Positions 31,088 to 39,871 of a stretch of DNA of 64,000 bases are shown piece by piece. Origin of the DNA: a virus; the IMG/VR virus record IMGVR_UViG_3300008107_005910, positions 1 to 64,000 of that record. One strand, 5' to 3'. The translations under genes and the position numbers were made by a program. Within the stretch, counting starts at the first letter, position 1, and each line of letters starts with the position of its first letter. Under the pieces are notes generated by a model. It ran no database searches and was not told the DNA's origin. It worked only from the letters and a program-made list of their open reading frames with translations.

Positions 31088-31789
31088 TTACCTAACTTTG
31101 GCTAATTTTAAAAAGGATAATATGCGTATATAAATCCAACCTATATCTAGCTCAAACCAACGTTGTTTGAACTTGGCATTGGCACCATCTGCGTGATGAT
31201 TATTATGTAGTTCTTCTCCGCCAATCCAAATAGCCCAAGGTATTAAATTGCGACTAGTATCTTTAGTATCAGTGTTACGATACCCAACCCAGTGTGCTAG
31301 ACCGTTAATAACGCCTGCGGCCCAAAATGGAATCCATAACATCTGAATACCCCAAATGACTAGTCCCCACCCACCAAAAAGAACAAGGTTTATAACCAAA
31401 AGTATCATTATGCCTAAACGACTATGTGGGGTATATATGGCTTTTTCAATCCAATCATTTGGGGTTCCAACTCCTAGCTTTTCCACCATCTCTACATCTT
31501 TACTGGCTTTGTGATACAATCCTGCGCCACCAAATAATACACGCCAAATACCGTATACTTGTGGACTATGTGGATCTAATTCAGTATCACTGGCTTGATG
31601 ATGTTTTCGGTGAATAGCAACCCATTGCTTAGTAACCATACCTGTTGTTAGCCATAACCAAAAACGCATGAAATGGTTAACTGCTGGATGGAATGTTACT
31701 GCTTTGTGTGTTTGTCCTCTATGCAAATATAGGGTAACACACGCTATAGTGATTTGTACCATCACCAAGGTATAGATAATTTCTAACAT
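31088..31789 (-). CDS. Membrane fatty-acid desaturase
   Basis: 233 residues. Three His boxes are visible: HRGQTH (about residue 23), HRKHH (about 60) and HNNHH (about 196). Four hydrophobic segments surround them, matching the acyl-CoA/acyl-lipid delta-9 desaturase family. It would introduce double bonds into membrane acyl chains using a di-iron centre and electrons from host ferredoxin or cytochrome. Host membrane remodelling is inferred. Confidence 0.9.
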   Translation of the reverse strand: MLEIIYTLVMVQITIACVTLYLHRGQTHKAVTFHPAVNHFMRFWLWLTTGMVTKQWVAIHRKHHQASDTELDPHSPQVYGIWRVLFGGAGLYHKASKDVEMVEKLGVGTPNDWIEKAIYTPHSRLGIMILLVINLVLFGGWGLVIWGIQMLWIPFWAAGVINGLAHWVGYRNTDTKDTSRNLIPWAIWIGGEELHNNHHADGANAKFKQRWFELDIGWIYIRILSFLKLAKVR

Positions 31790-31797
31790 AGAAGTAT

Positions 31798-32442
31798 TTA
31801 CTTCTGAGTTAGCTGATTAACAAATTCTAATAAGAGCTCGTGATGACGTTTTTCGTGCCAATGCTTGGGCATCCAGGAATGATAATCATACCAAAACTTC
31901 TCACTTTCTGGATGGCATCCTATTAAACCTATACGATTTTGTATAATTGCCATGGGATCACCGTTAGCATAGGTAGCAATAGTTTCAAATTTATTGTTAT
32001 TACCAACTAAGGCGCAACCATCATAAAAAAACATCCTTTCAGGATGCCCGTTCCATACAACATCTATTGCTTTAGCATGTGGACGACGTGTATCTGTATT
32101 TGGTCTAGTAATGTATTGTACAGCATCCACTTCATCTAAAATATCAAAGTAATAACTACCAGCCCAGTAAGCACCCATACAAATTCCAAGATAGTATCCG
32201 CCCCTACCAACAAAATTTAATATCTTTTGTTTGTTGGCTTTTAAAAGTCTATGCCAAGTTTCGCTATCGCCTTCACCTCCAGGAAAAGCTACTATATCTA
32301 CATCATCAAAAAATACGTCCTCAACTTCTCTGAATCCAAAGATTTTAAAGTTGTAGTGTTGACCCAACGCCTGTATTATACCATTGCCACATTGTACTGA
32401 GCATTTGGGGTCATGCAAAAATAATGCGATTGTAGGTTTCAT
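31798..32442 (-). CDS. Class I glutamine amidotransferase-like protein (BPL N-terminal type)
   Basis: 214 residues. FPGGEGDSETWH and YYLGICMGAYWAG (nucleophile elbow with Cys) match the glutaminase/DJ-1-like fold seen in the biotin-protein-ligase N-terminal family. GLIGCHPESEKFW holds the His-x-Glu of the triad. Substrate unknown. Confidence 0.7.
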   Translation of the reverse strand: MKPTIALFLHDPKCSVQCGNGIIQALGQHYNFKIFGFREVEDVFFDDVDIVAFPGGEGDSETWHRLLKANKQKILNFVGRGGYYLGICMGAYWAGSYYFDILDEVDAVQYITRPNTDTRRPHAKAIDVVWNGHPERMFFYDGCALVGNNNKFETIATYANGDPMAIIQNRIGLIGCHPESEKFWYDYHSWMPKHWHEKRHHELLLEFVNQLTQK

Positions 32443-32550
32443 TTTAATTAAAAATGCTCACTTAGAACGCCATTCCGGGGCACGACTCCCATAACGTTCT
32501 GCCCAGCAGCCGGGCACACCTATGTAACGATAACGTCCTAAGGTAGGTGT
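32443..32550. other. Short spacer without a supported gene
   Basis: A GCCC/GGGC hairpin and a start-less reading frame (minus strand, in frame after the A-type carrier stop) are seen. Nothing convincing. Confidence 0.4.
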
Positions 32551-32877
32551 TTATACGCTAAAACTACTTCCACATCCACAAGTAGTTTGTGCGTTTGGAT
32601 TCCTTATTACAAATTGACTTCCGTCTAGGTCATCTTTGTAATCAATTTCAGCGCCTTGAAGATATTGCATACTCATACTGTCAATTAACAATTTATAGTT
32701 GTTATTCAACGGAATTTCAAAATCGTCTTCGTTTTGTTCCTCATCAAACGTAAAACCATAACTAAAACCACTGCAACCCCCGCCTTGTACAAATGTACGT
32801 AATGCTAGGTTGGGATTATTTTCTTCTGCTAGTAAATCTAAAACTTTTGTTTTTGCTGACTCTGTAATGTTAATCAT
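32551..32877 (-). CDS. erpA: A-type iron-sulfur carrier (ErpA/IscA)
   Basis: 108 residues, normal length. [12 protein letters not shown] holds the first Cys, and [11 protein letters not shown] the C-terminal CxC pair that together bind the cluster. It delivers Fe-S clusters to target proteins. This phage encodes eight radical SAM proteins that each need a [4Fe-4S] cluster, so a supply role is plausible. Its start overlaps the end of a small ORF (32870-32965). Confidence 0.92.
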   Translation of the reverse strand: MINITESAKTKVLDLLAEENNPNLALRTFVQGGGCSGFSYGFTFDEEQNEDDFEIPLNNNYKLLIDSMSMQYLQGAEIDYKDDLDGSQFVIRNPNAQTTCGCGSSFSV

Positions 32878-32965
32878 AATATATTCCTGCTAGTCCGCAG
32901 CCAAATCTTGCCAAACCTTCAATCAAATCTTCAATGAGGACTGTAAGGATTTCGCGGGCGGTCAT
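32870..32965 (-). CDS. 31-residue small ORF overlapping erpA start
   Basis: ATG 32965 lies 6 bases after AGAGGAGG; an ATG two codons earlier is too close to that site. The product is a helix ([20 protein letters not shown]) with GCGLAG near the end. Its last codons overlap the erpA ATG. It is either a leader peptide that couples erpA translation or a real small protein. Confidence 0.5.
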   Translation of the reverse strand: MTAREILTVLIEDLIEGLARFGCGLAGIYYD

Positions 32966-33007
32966 AACCATCCTCCTCTGGGTAAACTGGATATTCGTTT
33001 GGGTTCA

Positions 33008-33442
33008 TTAATTACACCAACTTTGTTTTGCTTCACCAAAGTATTCTCGAGCAAAGCCGTTACGTATTAGTTCTGCACGTAGACTTTGACCGTCTAAAAT
33101 CATATCACCTAGTACACGACCGCCAAATTTATCCCATCCATAAAGAACAACTTGACGTTTGAGTGATTTAGCCACAGCATTTTTAGTAAAAGCAGTTGCG
33201 GCCTGTCCTCGCTGATCTTCACTGGGACACTGTGCTCTATGTCCTTTTTCAGGCGTATCTACCCCGTAGACTCTAACTGCTAATTCTGGTTTAAGTGGGG
33301 CGGGAAGAAATGGCGCACTAATTACCACAGTGTCTCCGTCATTAACACGTATGATTTGTGCATCGTATATGACCCCTTGTGGGGTTTTTTGTGCCAGTGC
33401 CAAAGTTGGCACTAATAATAATATTGCTAACAATTTTTTCAT
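33008..33442 (-). CDS. Secreted staphylococcal-nuclease-like nuclease
   Basis: 144 residues. Signal peptide MKKLLAILLLVPTLALAQ with cut near ALA. VNDGDTVVI (calcium Asp), VRVYGVDTPEKG (Arg and Glu), YGWDKFGGRVLGDM and LIRNGFAREYF follow the thermonuclease fold order. It would degrade nucleic acid in the periplasm or outside. A TATAAATA late promoter lies at 33467-33474. Confidence 0.9.
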   Translation of the reverse strand: MKKLLAILLLVPTLALAQKTPQGVIYDAQIIRVNDGDTVVISAPFLPAPLKPELAVRVYGVDTPEKGHRAQCPSEDQRGQAATAFTKNAVAKSLKRQVVLYGWDKFGGRVLGDMILDGQSLRAELIRNGFAREYFGEAKQSWCN

Positions 33443-33466
33443 AATTGACCCTAAAATTAACTCTTG

Positions 33467-33474
33467 TATTTATA
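33467..33474 (-). promoter_or_regulatory. T4-type late promoter
   Basis: TATAAATA on the minus strand, 25 bases before the nuclease start. Confidence 0.6.
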
Positions 33475-34093
33475 TTGTCTTTTCTGTGTATTCTGCTCTT
33501 TGCCAATTTAACAAATACTGTGCTTTCCAGTGATTCTGATCAAATCCTTTTAAATTCTCCCATTGATCTCGTTGTTGCCAAATCCTTTTGGCTGCATCAA
33601 TCCAATCAGTGTGTCTTACAGTCCATTCAAAATCCACCATACGATTTTTGAAATATTCATAATCACAATGATCATACTCTATATGTAGCACTTCATAGAC
33701 TGTGCCGTCTTCTGCGACAGAATCTAGCGCAAAATCAAAACCCCATTTGCGTTTTGTTTTTAATAACAAGTCAACTTGTGGAAAATGGGGTTTCAGTTCA
33801 AATAATTGCTTGGCAGCATCCTGATCATAGTCACACCTGCATAAAAATATACTGTGATCTAAAATTAAGGGAATATTTGAATATTCTAATTCAAACCAAG
33901 GTTCCTGCCAACAGTGATGATTTAATATAGGATAGTTGATGGGATAGTCCATAGCTGAATAAAACTTTTGTTCAGCTAAATTTAATTCAAATCCGTCCTT
34001 GTCATAATATTGAAAATCTAATGGTTCTAATATTTCAACACTCTTTGTACAACTTGGATTTGACATCAGTGATACATCAAATCTACGAAACAT
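33470..34093 (-). CDS. Hypothetical 207-residue protein
   Basis: Rich in Tyr, Trp, Asp and Phe. The start MFRRFDVSLMSNPS and the WTVRHTDWIDAAKRIWQQRDQW helix are distinctive. Similar to unannotated cyanophage proteins in style. No domain recognised. Confidence 0.6.
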   Translation of the reverse strand: MFRRFDVSLMSNPSCTKSVEILEPLDFQYYDKDGFELNLAEQKFYSAMDYPINYPILNHHCWQEPWFELEYSNIPLILDHSIFLCRCDYDQDAAKQLFELKPHFPQVDLLLKTKRKWGFDFALDSVAEDGTVYEVLHIEYDHCDYEYFKNRMVDFEWTVRHTDWIDAAKRIWQQRDQWENLKGFDQNHWKAQYLLNWQRAEYTEKTI

Positions 34094-34114
34094 TATGGCG
34101 TCTAACTTTCTATT

Positions 34115-34498
34115 TTAATCAAAGTTTCCTAACATGCGTTTTTGTTCAATGTCATTTTTTCTAGCGTAATCATCAATGGCCAATGCTAATTGAAAATCTA
34201 ATATGGTCAAACCTTCGACATCAAATGTAGTTGTTTCTACAGTGACCTCAGCAACATCTTGTGTGACTTTGGCAAAATGATCTAATTTTTCAGATAGGTC
34301 ATTAATATGTTCAATGAACTCTTCAGCTTGTCTATGATCCTGTGCCACATATTGAGCTTTAAGTATGCGATGATCTAACATTTCCCAATCAGGTAAAAAT
34401 TTAGACTTTAAATCGTTCAATGATTCCTTATTAGGGATGAACTCTTCTAGACTATTAGATCTAAATTTACCTTCTATAATATCAATCCATTGTCTCAT
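34115..34498 (-). CDS. Pterin-4a-carbinolamine dehydratase-like protein
   Basis: 127 residues. The second half reads like the PCD fold: AEEFIEHINDLSEKLDHFAKV, then VTVETTTFDVEGLTILDFQLALAIDDYA in place of the usual HHP...THxxxGLTxxDxxLAxxID. The catalytic His-His-Pro is changed to Asp-His-Phe, so activity is doubtful. The N-terminal start MRQWIDIIEGKF is phage-style. Overlaps the next gene by 4 bases. Confidence 0.55.
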   Translation of the reverse strand: MRQWIDIIEGKFRSNSLEEFIPNKESLNDLKSKFLPDWEMLDHRILKAQYVAQDHRQAEEFIEHINDLSEKLDHFAKVTQDVAEVTVETTTFDVEGLTILDFQLALAIDDYARKNDIEQKRMLGNFD

Positions 34499-34917
34499 TG
34501 TGTTCTGTCCTTGTTGTCTATGGCCCCACCTGTAACCCAGGCTGTACAGCTACGATCACCAGCACATTTAAAATGTAAAAAGTTACAGTAGCCTAGATCA
34601 GCTTTATGTATCGTTGCCATAGCGTCTGTTTCTTTACTGTCACCTTTGATTCCATCTTCAATACACTGCCACATCTTATCACTGACATCAAAAGCCGCAC
34701 AGTTGCCACACTTCATTGTACGAGCAGTTTTTTCTGTAATACCCCAACGTTTGGCAGCATCCTTCCAATATGACTCTGATTCGTCTGGATTAGCAGGCCC
34801 ATAGTAATATTCGTCTATGGCTTTCTGACGATTCTTTAAGTTGACATCTAGATCATGTGTAGCAATAGGACAGCCTTTGTTGGCCGCTTCTAAAATAGTT
34901 ATATATTTTCTCATCAT
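34495..34917 (-). CDS. Cys-rich conserved phage protein
   Basis: 140 residues. KCGNCAAFD, MWQCIEDG, GYCNFLHFKCAGDRSCTAWV give at least six Cys that could bind zinc or an Fe-S cluster. Common in T4-like marine phages next to structural genes. Function unknown. Confidence 0.6.
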   Translation of the reverse strand: MMRKYITILEAANKGCPIATHDLDVNLKNRQKAIDEYYYGPANPDESESYWKDAAKRWGITEKTARTMKCGNCAAFDVSDKMWQCIEDGIKGDSKETDAMATIHKADLGYCNFLHFKCAGDRSCTAWVTGGAIDNKDRTQ

Positions 34918-36227
34918 AGTTCATCCCATCCTATAGCCCAGCATTGTTGAGTTGAGTTAGTAGTTGTAGTTACAGCAATAAGAAACTCGTAATTTACACC
35001 TGTGAATGTGTTACGTTCTAACTGAAACTTAAAAGGAAATCCAGCCAGTGATGGTGCTATACTAGCCTGATTAGTGGCTATAACATACCCTTCATCAATC
35101 AGCCTACCGTTAGTATAACTAGTGGGTGTTAGGTTGTATTCTACTGAAGATGTTGTGCCAGTGTCTTGCCATTCGCCGCCAGTGGTGATAGCCTGCTGTA
35201 TAATAAAATATTGATAATTGGCTCCAGTTAATGGAGCAAAACTAAAATTAGTAGGCACTACTATAGCGTTATTTCTTCCTGCTTTGAGTCTTATACTGAT
35301 CATAGGGACAGCAGTGTTGACCTGTGCTTGGTTAGTAGTTCTTGGTGCGGTTATGTTATGGCCAATAACTCTGGGGCGACCTATGAGTTCATAGCCGCCT
35401 TCTGATATCACAGATTGGCAGATAAATTTTAGTGTGTCGCTGACGCCTGTAGCACTGGTATTTTCTATCTCATAGCGAATGGGCAGTCGTGCTGTACCCA
35501 TATAGGTTGTAGTTATGCCAGCGTTGTTAGCATGATCCCATCTATGGCAGGGTATAAACTGTCCGTTTATTACAAAGCCCATAGTCACTGATCCTACACC
35601 TAACCATTCTAAGTTGATATAAAGTATCTGTGATGTGGCTAGATCTAATACAATCTTATCTGCATCTGTGCCGTCTAATTTACTGATGTTCCAATCTTCT
35701 TTGGCAATGCGTGTGGTTTGTAAACTACCGCTAGAACTACTTCTTCGTACAAAGTAAACATTTGTGCCATCTTGTTCTAGATAGAAACCATTTTCAGTAT
35801 CAAAGTATCCCACACGCTGTCTCAGTCCTGCGCGGGACTGTGCCATACAGAATGTTTCTAATACTAATAAACTCTTACCTGGTTGGTAAGCAAACGCTCT
35901 TGTACTTTCTCTATAGACCTTGCTTCCATTAGAACCATCCACAGTCATTGCTAACGCACTCGAGTCAGAGTTGTGTTGTGTAGTTCCGCCACTGGCTGTA
36001 AAATTAACAAAACCGTCGACGTTGTCATAGTACTTGCTGGAGTTGTCAAATAAGGTAAACGGTTCGCTGGTACGAAAGCGACCAAATGCATCAGTGGCTG
36101 TAGGACCTAAAGTGGTTCTAAGTATTGGTCTGCCTAAAACATCATACTGCATAGCATGATGCAAGTCGCTTAGGTTAGGTTCCCAAGGATGTACATAATT
36201 GGTACTATTAGGATGTAATATTGGCAT
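34914..36227 (-). CDS. Large structural protein
   Basis: 437 residues, strand-rich with many Thr, Ser, Asn and Gly. DAFGRFRTSEPFTLFDNSSKY and GRPRVIGHNITAP are typical of a virion protein family of T4-like cyanophages. No enzymatic motif. Overlaps the next gene by 4 bases. Confidence 0.7.
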   Translation of the reverse strand: MPILHPNSTNYVHPWEPNLSDLHHAMQYDVLGRPILRTTLGPTATDAFGRFRTSEPFTLFDNSSKYYDNVDGFVNFTASGGTTQHNSDSSALAMTVDGSNGSKVYRESTRAFAYQPGKSLLVLETFCMAQSRAGLRQRVGYFDTENGFYLEQDGTNVYFVRRSSSSGSLQTTRIAKEDWNISKLDGTDADKIVLDLATSQILYINLEWLGVGSVTMGFVINGQFIPCHRWDHANNAGITTTYMGTARLPIRYEIENTSATGVSDTLKFICQSVISEGGYELIGRPRVIGHNITAPRTTNQAQVNTAVPMISIRLKAGRNNAIVVPTNFSFAPLTGANYQYFIIQQAITTGGEWQDTGTTSSVEYNLTPTSYTNGRLIDEGYVIATNQASIAPSLAGFPFKFQLERNTFTGVNYEFLIAVTTTTNSTQQCWAIGWDEL

Positions 36228-36228
36228 A

Positions 36229-36441
36229 TTAAGGAGTTGTGTTCCAAGGACGACCTGGTTGTAAACCGCCTACGTTAGGATTATCAACTACAGCGTTATC
36301 ATCGTATTGTGTTGGCAACTCCGTTATATCATAAGTTGCTCTAGGGTTTCCATCTGCGGCTCTATCTATTGCCGCTTGATCCAATTTAGCTTTTTGTCGC
36401 AACTCTCTAGTTGCTAATTGTGCAATTCCATTAGCTGACAT
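36229..36441 (-). CDS. Hypothetical 70-residue probable virion protein
   Basis: ATG 36441 with AGGA upstream; an in-frame start at 36516 lies inside the upstream gene and is rejected. Ala, Asp and Pro-rich, ends GGLQPGRPWNTTP. Starts within the last codons of the next gene. Confidence 0.5.
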   Translation of the reverse strand: MSANGIAQLATRELRQKAKLDQAAIDRAADGNPRATYDITELPTQYDDNAVVDNPNVGGLQPGRPWNTTP

Positions 36442-36733
36442 GTTGTGTTCCTGGATACATTGAAATACTATCTGTCCTAATATCTGCAGGATGCTTTGGG
36501 GCATTAGTTCCGCCACCTGCTTTAATAGTAACAGTTTCTATACTGGCAATAGCATCTGCTGGACTGTTATCGTAGGTGCCTGATTTAGCATCTACTAGAT
36601 CAGAAATCTGATCAAATCTACGTGTTTCGTCATCATAGAACTCTTCAGCTGAAGGATTCTCTTTGCCAATTTCTTGTGTTTCGACTTGATCTATCAAATC
36701 TAAAACACCCCTAATAATTTCTGTTGCTCGCAT
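36431..36733 (-). CDS. Hypothetical 100-residue probable virion protein
   Basis: ATG 36733 gives MRATEIIRGVLDLIDQVE, a start style shared with other phage proteins of this region; ATG 36751 is an alternative. The middle is acidic and the C-terminus ends YPGTQHVS. The upstream gene on the opposite strand begins at 36777. Confidence 0.5.
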   Translation of the reverse strand: MRATEIIRGVLDLIDQVETQEIGKENPSAEEFYDDETRRFDQISDLVDAKSGTYDNSPADAIASIETVTIKAGGGTNAPKHPADIRTDSISMYPGTQHVS

Positions 36734-36776
36734 ATTCTTACCCCTAGACATCGTATTTAGCGTAAATATTAACACT

Positions 36777-37325
36777 ATGAAACCAGTGTTGATGATACAC
36801 GAAATCAAAGAAGAATTCTTTGATTTACCCTTAGAAAACTACATTCTAACATTTGATGACGGGCTTTACAGCCAGTATCACTACTACCCACGCTTCAAAG
36901 AAATACCCACTGAAAAGATATATTTCATCAGTTCAGGAATAATTTGTAATGGATCACAAAGTACAGAATTCCCTGCTTGTCACATCGCCCACGATAAAGC
37001 ATTTCAAGGAAACTTTGAAGATTACATGACTTTAGATCAAATTAAAGAATTAATGAAGGATCCATTAGTTAGTATTGGTGGGCATAGTCATGTACATAAA
37101 AATCTAAAAGAACTAACAAAAGTAACGCATAGAGCCATGCACGTTATGAACGACACTAAACTCATGATGAATTGGTTCAAAGAAAATTTAAACTTTACTC
37201 CAACTAAATTTTGTTTCCCTTACAATGATGACAACGATGGTTTTTACGTGCCTGTTTTAAAGTCAGTGGGCTTTACAGAATTTTACGGCAAAGAACGATT
37301 GGCTATTGAAAACGTTGCCAATTAA
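36777..37325 (+). CDS. NodB-like polysaccharide deacetylase
   Basis: 182 residues. ILTFDDGLYSQY holds the catalytic Asp and metal Asp (TFDDG), SIGGHSHVHKNLKEL the H-x3-H metal pair, and KFCFPYNDDNDGF the later motif. It would remove N-acetyl groups from surface or cell-wall glycans. It lacks a signal peptide, so it probably acts on a cytoplasmic precursor. It sits beside the glycan-type genes downstream. Confidence 0.75.
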   Translation: MKPVLMIHEIKEEFFDLPLENYILTFDDGLYSQYHYYPRFKEIPTEKIYFISSGIICNGSQSTEFPACHIAHDKAFQGNFEDYMTLDQIKELMKDPLVSIGGHSHVHKNLKELTKVTHRAMHVMNDTKLMMNWFKENLNFTPTKFCFPYNDDNDGFYVPVLKSVGFTEFYGKERLAIENVAN

Positions 37326-37509
37326 TCTTATTCCAAAGTCTTTCATGTAGATAATACAAAATAGTATTTGCTATCAGTTGTATTACTGCGATAGTACCTG
37401 CTATAGTTAAGTCACTGGATATAAGCCAGCTGATTAAAAAAGTAGAACCACTTCCAGTTAATCGCCAGCTTATTGTTTTAACTATACTACGACGTGGACT
37501 TTCATTCAA
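37303..37509 (-). CDS. DUF2061-like membrane protein
   Basis: About 68 residues from TTG 37509, which overlaps the previous stop (TTGAATGA); an ATG at 37539 would overlap it by 38 bases. SPRRSIVKTISWRLTGSGSTF and two membrane helices match DUF2061 proteins, whose function is unknown. It converges with the deacetylase gene. Confidence 0.6.
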   Translation of the reverse strand: MNESPRRSIVKTISWRLTGSGSTFLISWLISSDLTIAGTIAVIQLIANTILYYLHERLWNKINWQRFQ

Positions 37510-38293
37510 GTCCCATCTCCTTACGAATCTTTGTAGCACTTATGTTAGTGATACTTTCATCAAATGTTTCTTGTTCTATTTTATACCCAACGTCTCTACC
37601 ATACGTGATGTTAGTAATATTAGGAACTAACATAACTTGAAACTGTCCTTGATAAATTGGTTCAAGGTCACGTTTAATATTACGCACAACTTGGAAAAAG
37701 TCAAACGGATTGCTTCCTTGCCATCCTTGGCAATCCCTCACCATGATACACACTTGACCAGTCTTAGCGATAGCACGTTCAAATAAGGCGCGATGTCCTT
37801 TATGCCATGGTTGCCAACGTCCTAACATTTGTACAGTTTCTTTCTTGTTGTCCCAACGTGGACGTCTACGATTGTCAATTATGTGTTCAGCAATAAAGTC
37901 TACCCATTTTTCTGCCCACTGCTCTGTAATACGAAAATCATAAATCTCAGGTTCTACGAACATCTTGTTAGTGTCTTCGTAACGTCCTTCATCTATAGTG
38001 TCTACCCATATAGTCCAGTCAGCTTTAAAGTTATTACGCATTTCGACCAATGGAGCAACAAAGTCTACAATACAATAATCTGTGTTACTTGTGTCGGCCA
38101 ATTCACGCATGCGGTGACTTTGTCTAATACGACCTTCACGACTAAAATCCCAATCGTCAAAATGTCTACGAACTTCATCAGCGTTAAGCCATCCCACAGT
38201 TTTTTCGTATCCTTCTAAACGTTTTTTCAAACGTTCTGCTAGATATGTTTTTCCAGCTCCTGGCAATCCCATAATTAAAATTCTTTGTGTCAT
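37502..38293 (-). CDS. APS-kinase-like/nucleotidyltransferase fusion
   Basis: 263 residues in two domains. The N-terminal half has LIMGLPGAGKTYLAERL (Walker A) and GWLNADEVRRHFDDWDFS, as in adenylylsulfate kinases. The C-terminal half has GRWQPWHKGHRALFERAI (H-x-G-H) and ISATKIRKEMG, as in NMNAT/cytidylyltransferases. It could make a sulfate or sugar nucleotide donor. The nearby sulfotransferase (39872) makes PAPS synthesis attractive, but this is inference. Confidence 0.75.
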   Translation of the reverse strand: MTQRILIMGLPGAGKTYLAERLKKRLEGYEKTVGWLNADEVRRHFDDWDFSREGRIRQSHRMRELADTSNTDYCIVDFVAPLVEMRNNFKADWTIWVDTIDEGRYEDTNKMFVEPEIYDFRITEQWAEKWVDFIAEHIIDNRRRPRWDNKKETVQMLGRWQPWHKGHRALFERAIAKTGQVCIMVRDCQGWQGSNPFDFFQVVRNIKRDLEPIYQGQFQVMLVPNITNITYGRDVGYKIEQETFDESITNISATKIRKEMGLE

Positions 38294-38313
38294 AATAGAT
38301 GCATCCTTTGATT

Positions 38314-38321
38314 TATTTATT
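38314..38321 (-). promoter_or_regulatory. Late-promoter-like motif
   Basis: AATAAATA on the minus strand, 20 bases before the kinase/nucleotidyltransferase fusion. Confidence 0.4.
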
Positions 38322-38349
38322 GGTGATAACTGCGTACATAAATATTTCC

Positions 38350-39870
38350 ATGAATCATTGTTTAATTTTTGGTGTTACCAACGGCGGAATTTTTAGAGCT
38401 ACTGGTGCTCATAGAATCGCTAATCATCTTAGACTTCAGGGTTGGGACTGTGAAGTTGTAGATTTTATTGAATATTGGTCGTTTGATCAAATAAAAGAAC
38501 TATTATTATCTAGGGTTAATGAGAATACAAAGTTCTTTGGTTTCTCTATTACATTTAATCTAACAAAAAATGAACAATTATTGTTAAATTTGGTTAATTG
38601 GGCAAAGGAAAAATGGCCTAATCTGAAATTTATTTCAGGCGGTCATAGCGTTCCTTTTTTCCCTGCACCATTTGATTATCACATAATGAGTTATGCTGAA
38701 TTTGCACTAGATGAATTATTAAAATGGTTATTTTCAAATGGTGTAACTCCGGTATTTGATCCATTGCTTAAGAAAGGCAACATGGAGGTTATTAATGCTA
38801 CAGTACACCTTCCTTCTCATCCATTTCCTGAAGCAGTTATAAAATATGAGCCAAGAGATTTTATGACTCCTACAGATCATGGAGTTATAGAATTCAGCAG
38901 GGGTTGTATTTTCCAATGTAAATTTTGTAACTTTCCTGTCTTAGGCGTTAGAGGAGATTATACCAGATCAGCAGAAAGTGTCTATGAACAAATGATGTTT
39001 AATTATGACAATTATGGCGTACAAGATTACGGAGTAAGCGACGAGACATTCAATGACCGTACTGAGAAAATTGCAAAATTTGCAGATGTAGTTGAAAAAC
39101 TACCTTGGAAACCATATTTTAGTGCATTTATTCGTGCTGACTTGTTGATATCAAGACCTAGAGATAGAGAAGAACTTTTAAGACTTGGGTTACACGCACA
39201 CCTGTATGGTATAGAGTCGTTTAACGCACAATCTTTAAAATACATTGGAAAAGGTATGGCTCCAGATAGGCTTAAAGAAGGTCTTATCGATGTAAGAAAC
39301 TATTTTAAAAAACATATTGGACATAGATTTCGAGCATCAATTAATTTGATAGCTGGGTTACCTCATGAAACACTTGAAACTATGGAAGAAACTTGTCAGT
39401 GGATACACAAAAATTGGTTAGATCAAACTGTTACTTGCCAGCCTTTACGAATTAATAAAGACGACGAGCCGCGACCATCGATCGTTGATGAATCATATGA
39501 TACATTAGGGTATATTGAAATGACACCTGAAGAGCAATATGCGGCAATCAATTCTAGAGACGGAGAAGCATGGGTTCATTTAGAATATGGTCATTTTGAA
39601 CTTCTTGAAAGAAATCGCATATGGAAAAATGAACATATGAATTGGTATCAAGCTGTGTCATATTCTGCTAAAATTAATGGGGGTGGAAAGAAATTTGGAA
39701 ACATTGAAAAAGTTTATCCATTACACATGCCTCTAGTTTATTCAGATAAGTTTGGTAATATATTGACCACAGATGAAAAATTAAAACTATATGGAAAGAA
39801 AACTAGGGAAGCTGAAGAAGGCGCAAGGGTATACATACAAAATTATATATCTAAAAAATTAAGTCTTTAA
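38350..39870 (+). CDS. B12-binding-type radical SAM enzyme
   Basis: 506 residues from ATG 38350; an in-frame start at 38299 would place 17 hydrophobic residues before it. The N-terminal 130 residues look like a cobalamin-binding Rossmann domain. FSRGCIFQCKFCNF (about residue 185) is the radical SAM CxxxCxxC motif, followed by a TIM-barrel pattern. This architecture covers methyltransferases and rearrangement enzymes. It is followed at one base by the sulfotransferase. Confidence 0.8.
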   Translation: MNHCLIFGVTNGGIFRATGAHRIANHLRLQGWDCEVVDFIEYWSFDQIKELLLSRVNENTKFFGFSITFNLTKNEQLLLNLVNWAKEKWPNLKFISGGHSVPFFPAPFDYHIMSYAEFALDELLKWLFSNGVTPVFDPLLKKGNMEVINATVHLPSHPFPEAVIKYEPRDFMTPTDHGVIEFSRGCIFQCKFCNFPVLGVRGDYTRSAESVYEQMMFNYDNYGVQDYGVSDETFNDRTEKIAKFADVVEKLPWKPYFSAFIRADLLISRPRDREELLRLGLHAHLYGIESFNAQSLKYIGKGMAPDRLKEGLIDVRNYFKKHIGHRFRASINLIAGLPHETLETMEETCQWIHKNWLDQTVTCQPLRINKDDEPRPSIVDESYDTLGYIEMTPEEQYAAINSRDGEAWVHLEYGHFELLERNRIWKNEHMNWYQAVSYSAKINGGGKKFGNIEKVYPLHMPLVYSDKFGNILTTDEKLKLYGKKTREAEEGARVYIQNYISKKLSL

Positions 39871-39871
39871 T

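Noticed and set aside
32443-32550. Readthrough extension of the A-type carrier
   Set aside because: The carrier is full length with its CGCG motif near the end, and the following frame has no start or known motif.
38337-38344. CATAAATA late promoter for the B12 radical SAM gene
   Set aside because: It ends 6 bases before the chosen start codon, so a transcript would be leaderless; likely chance.
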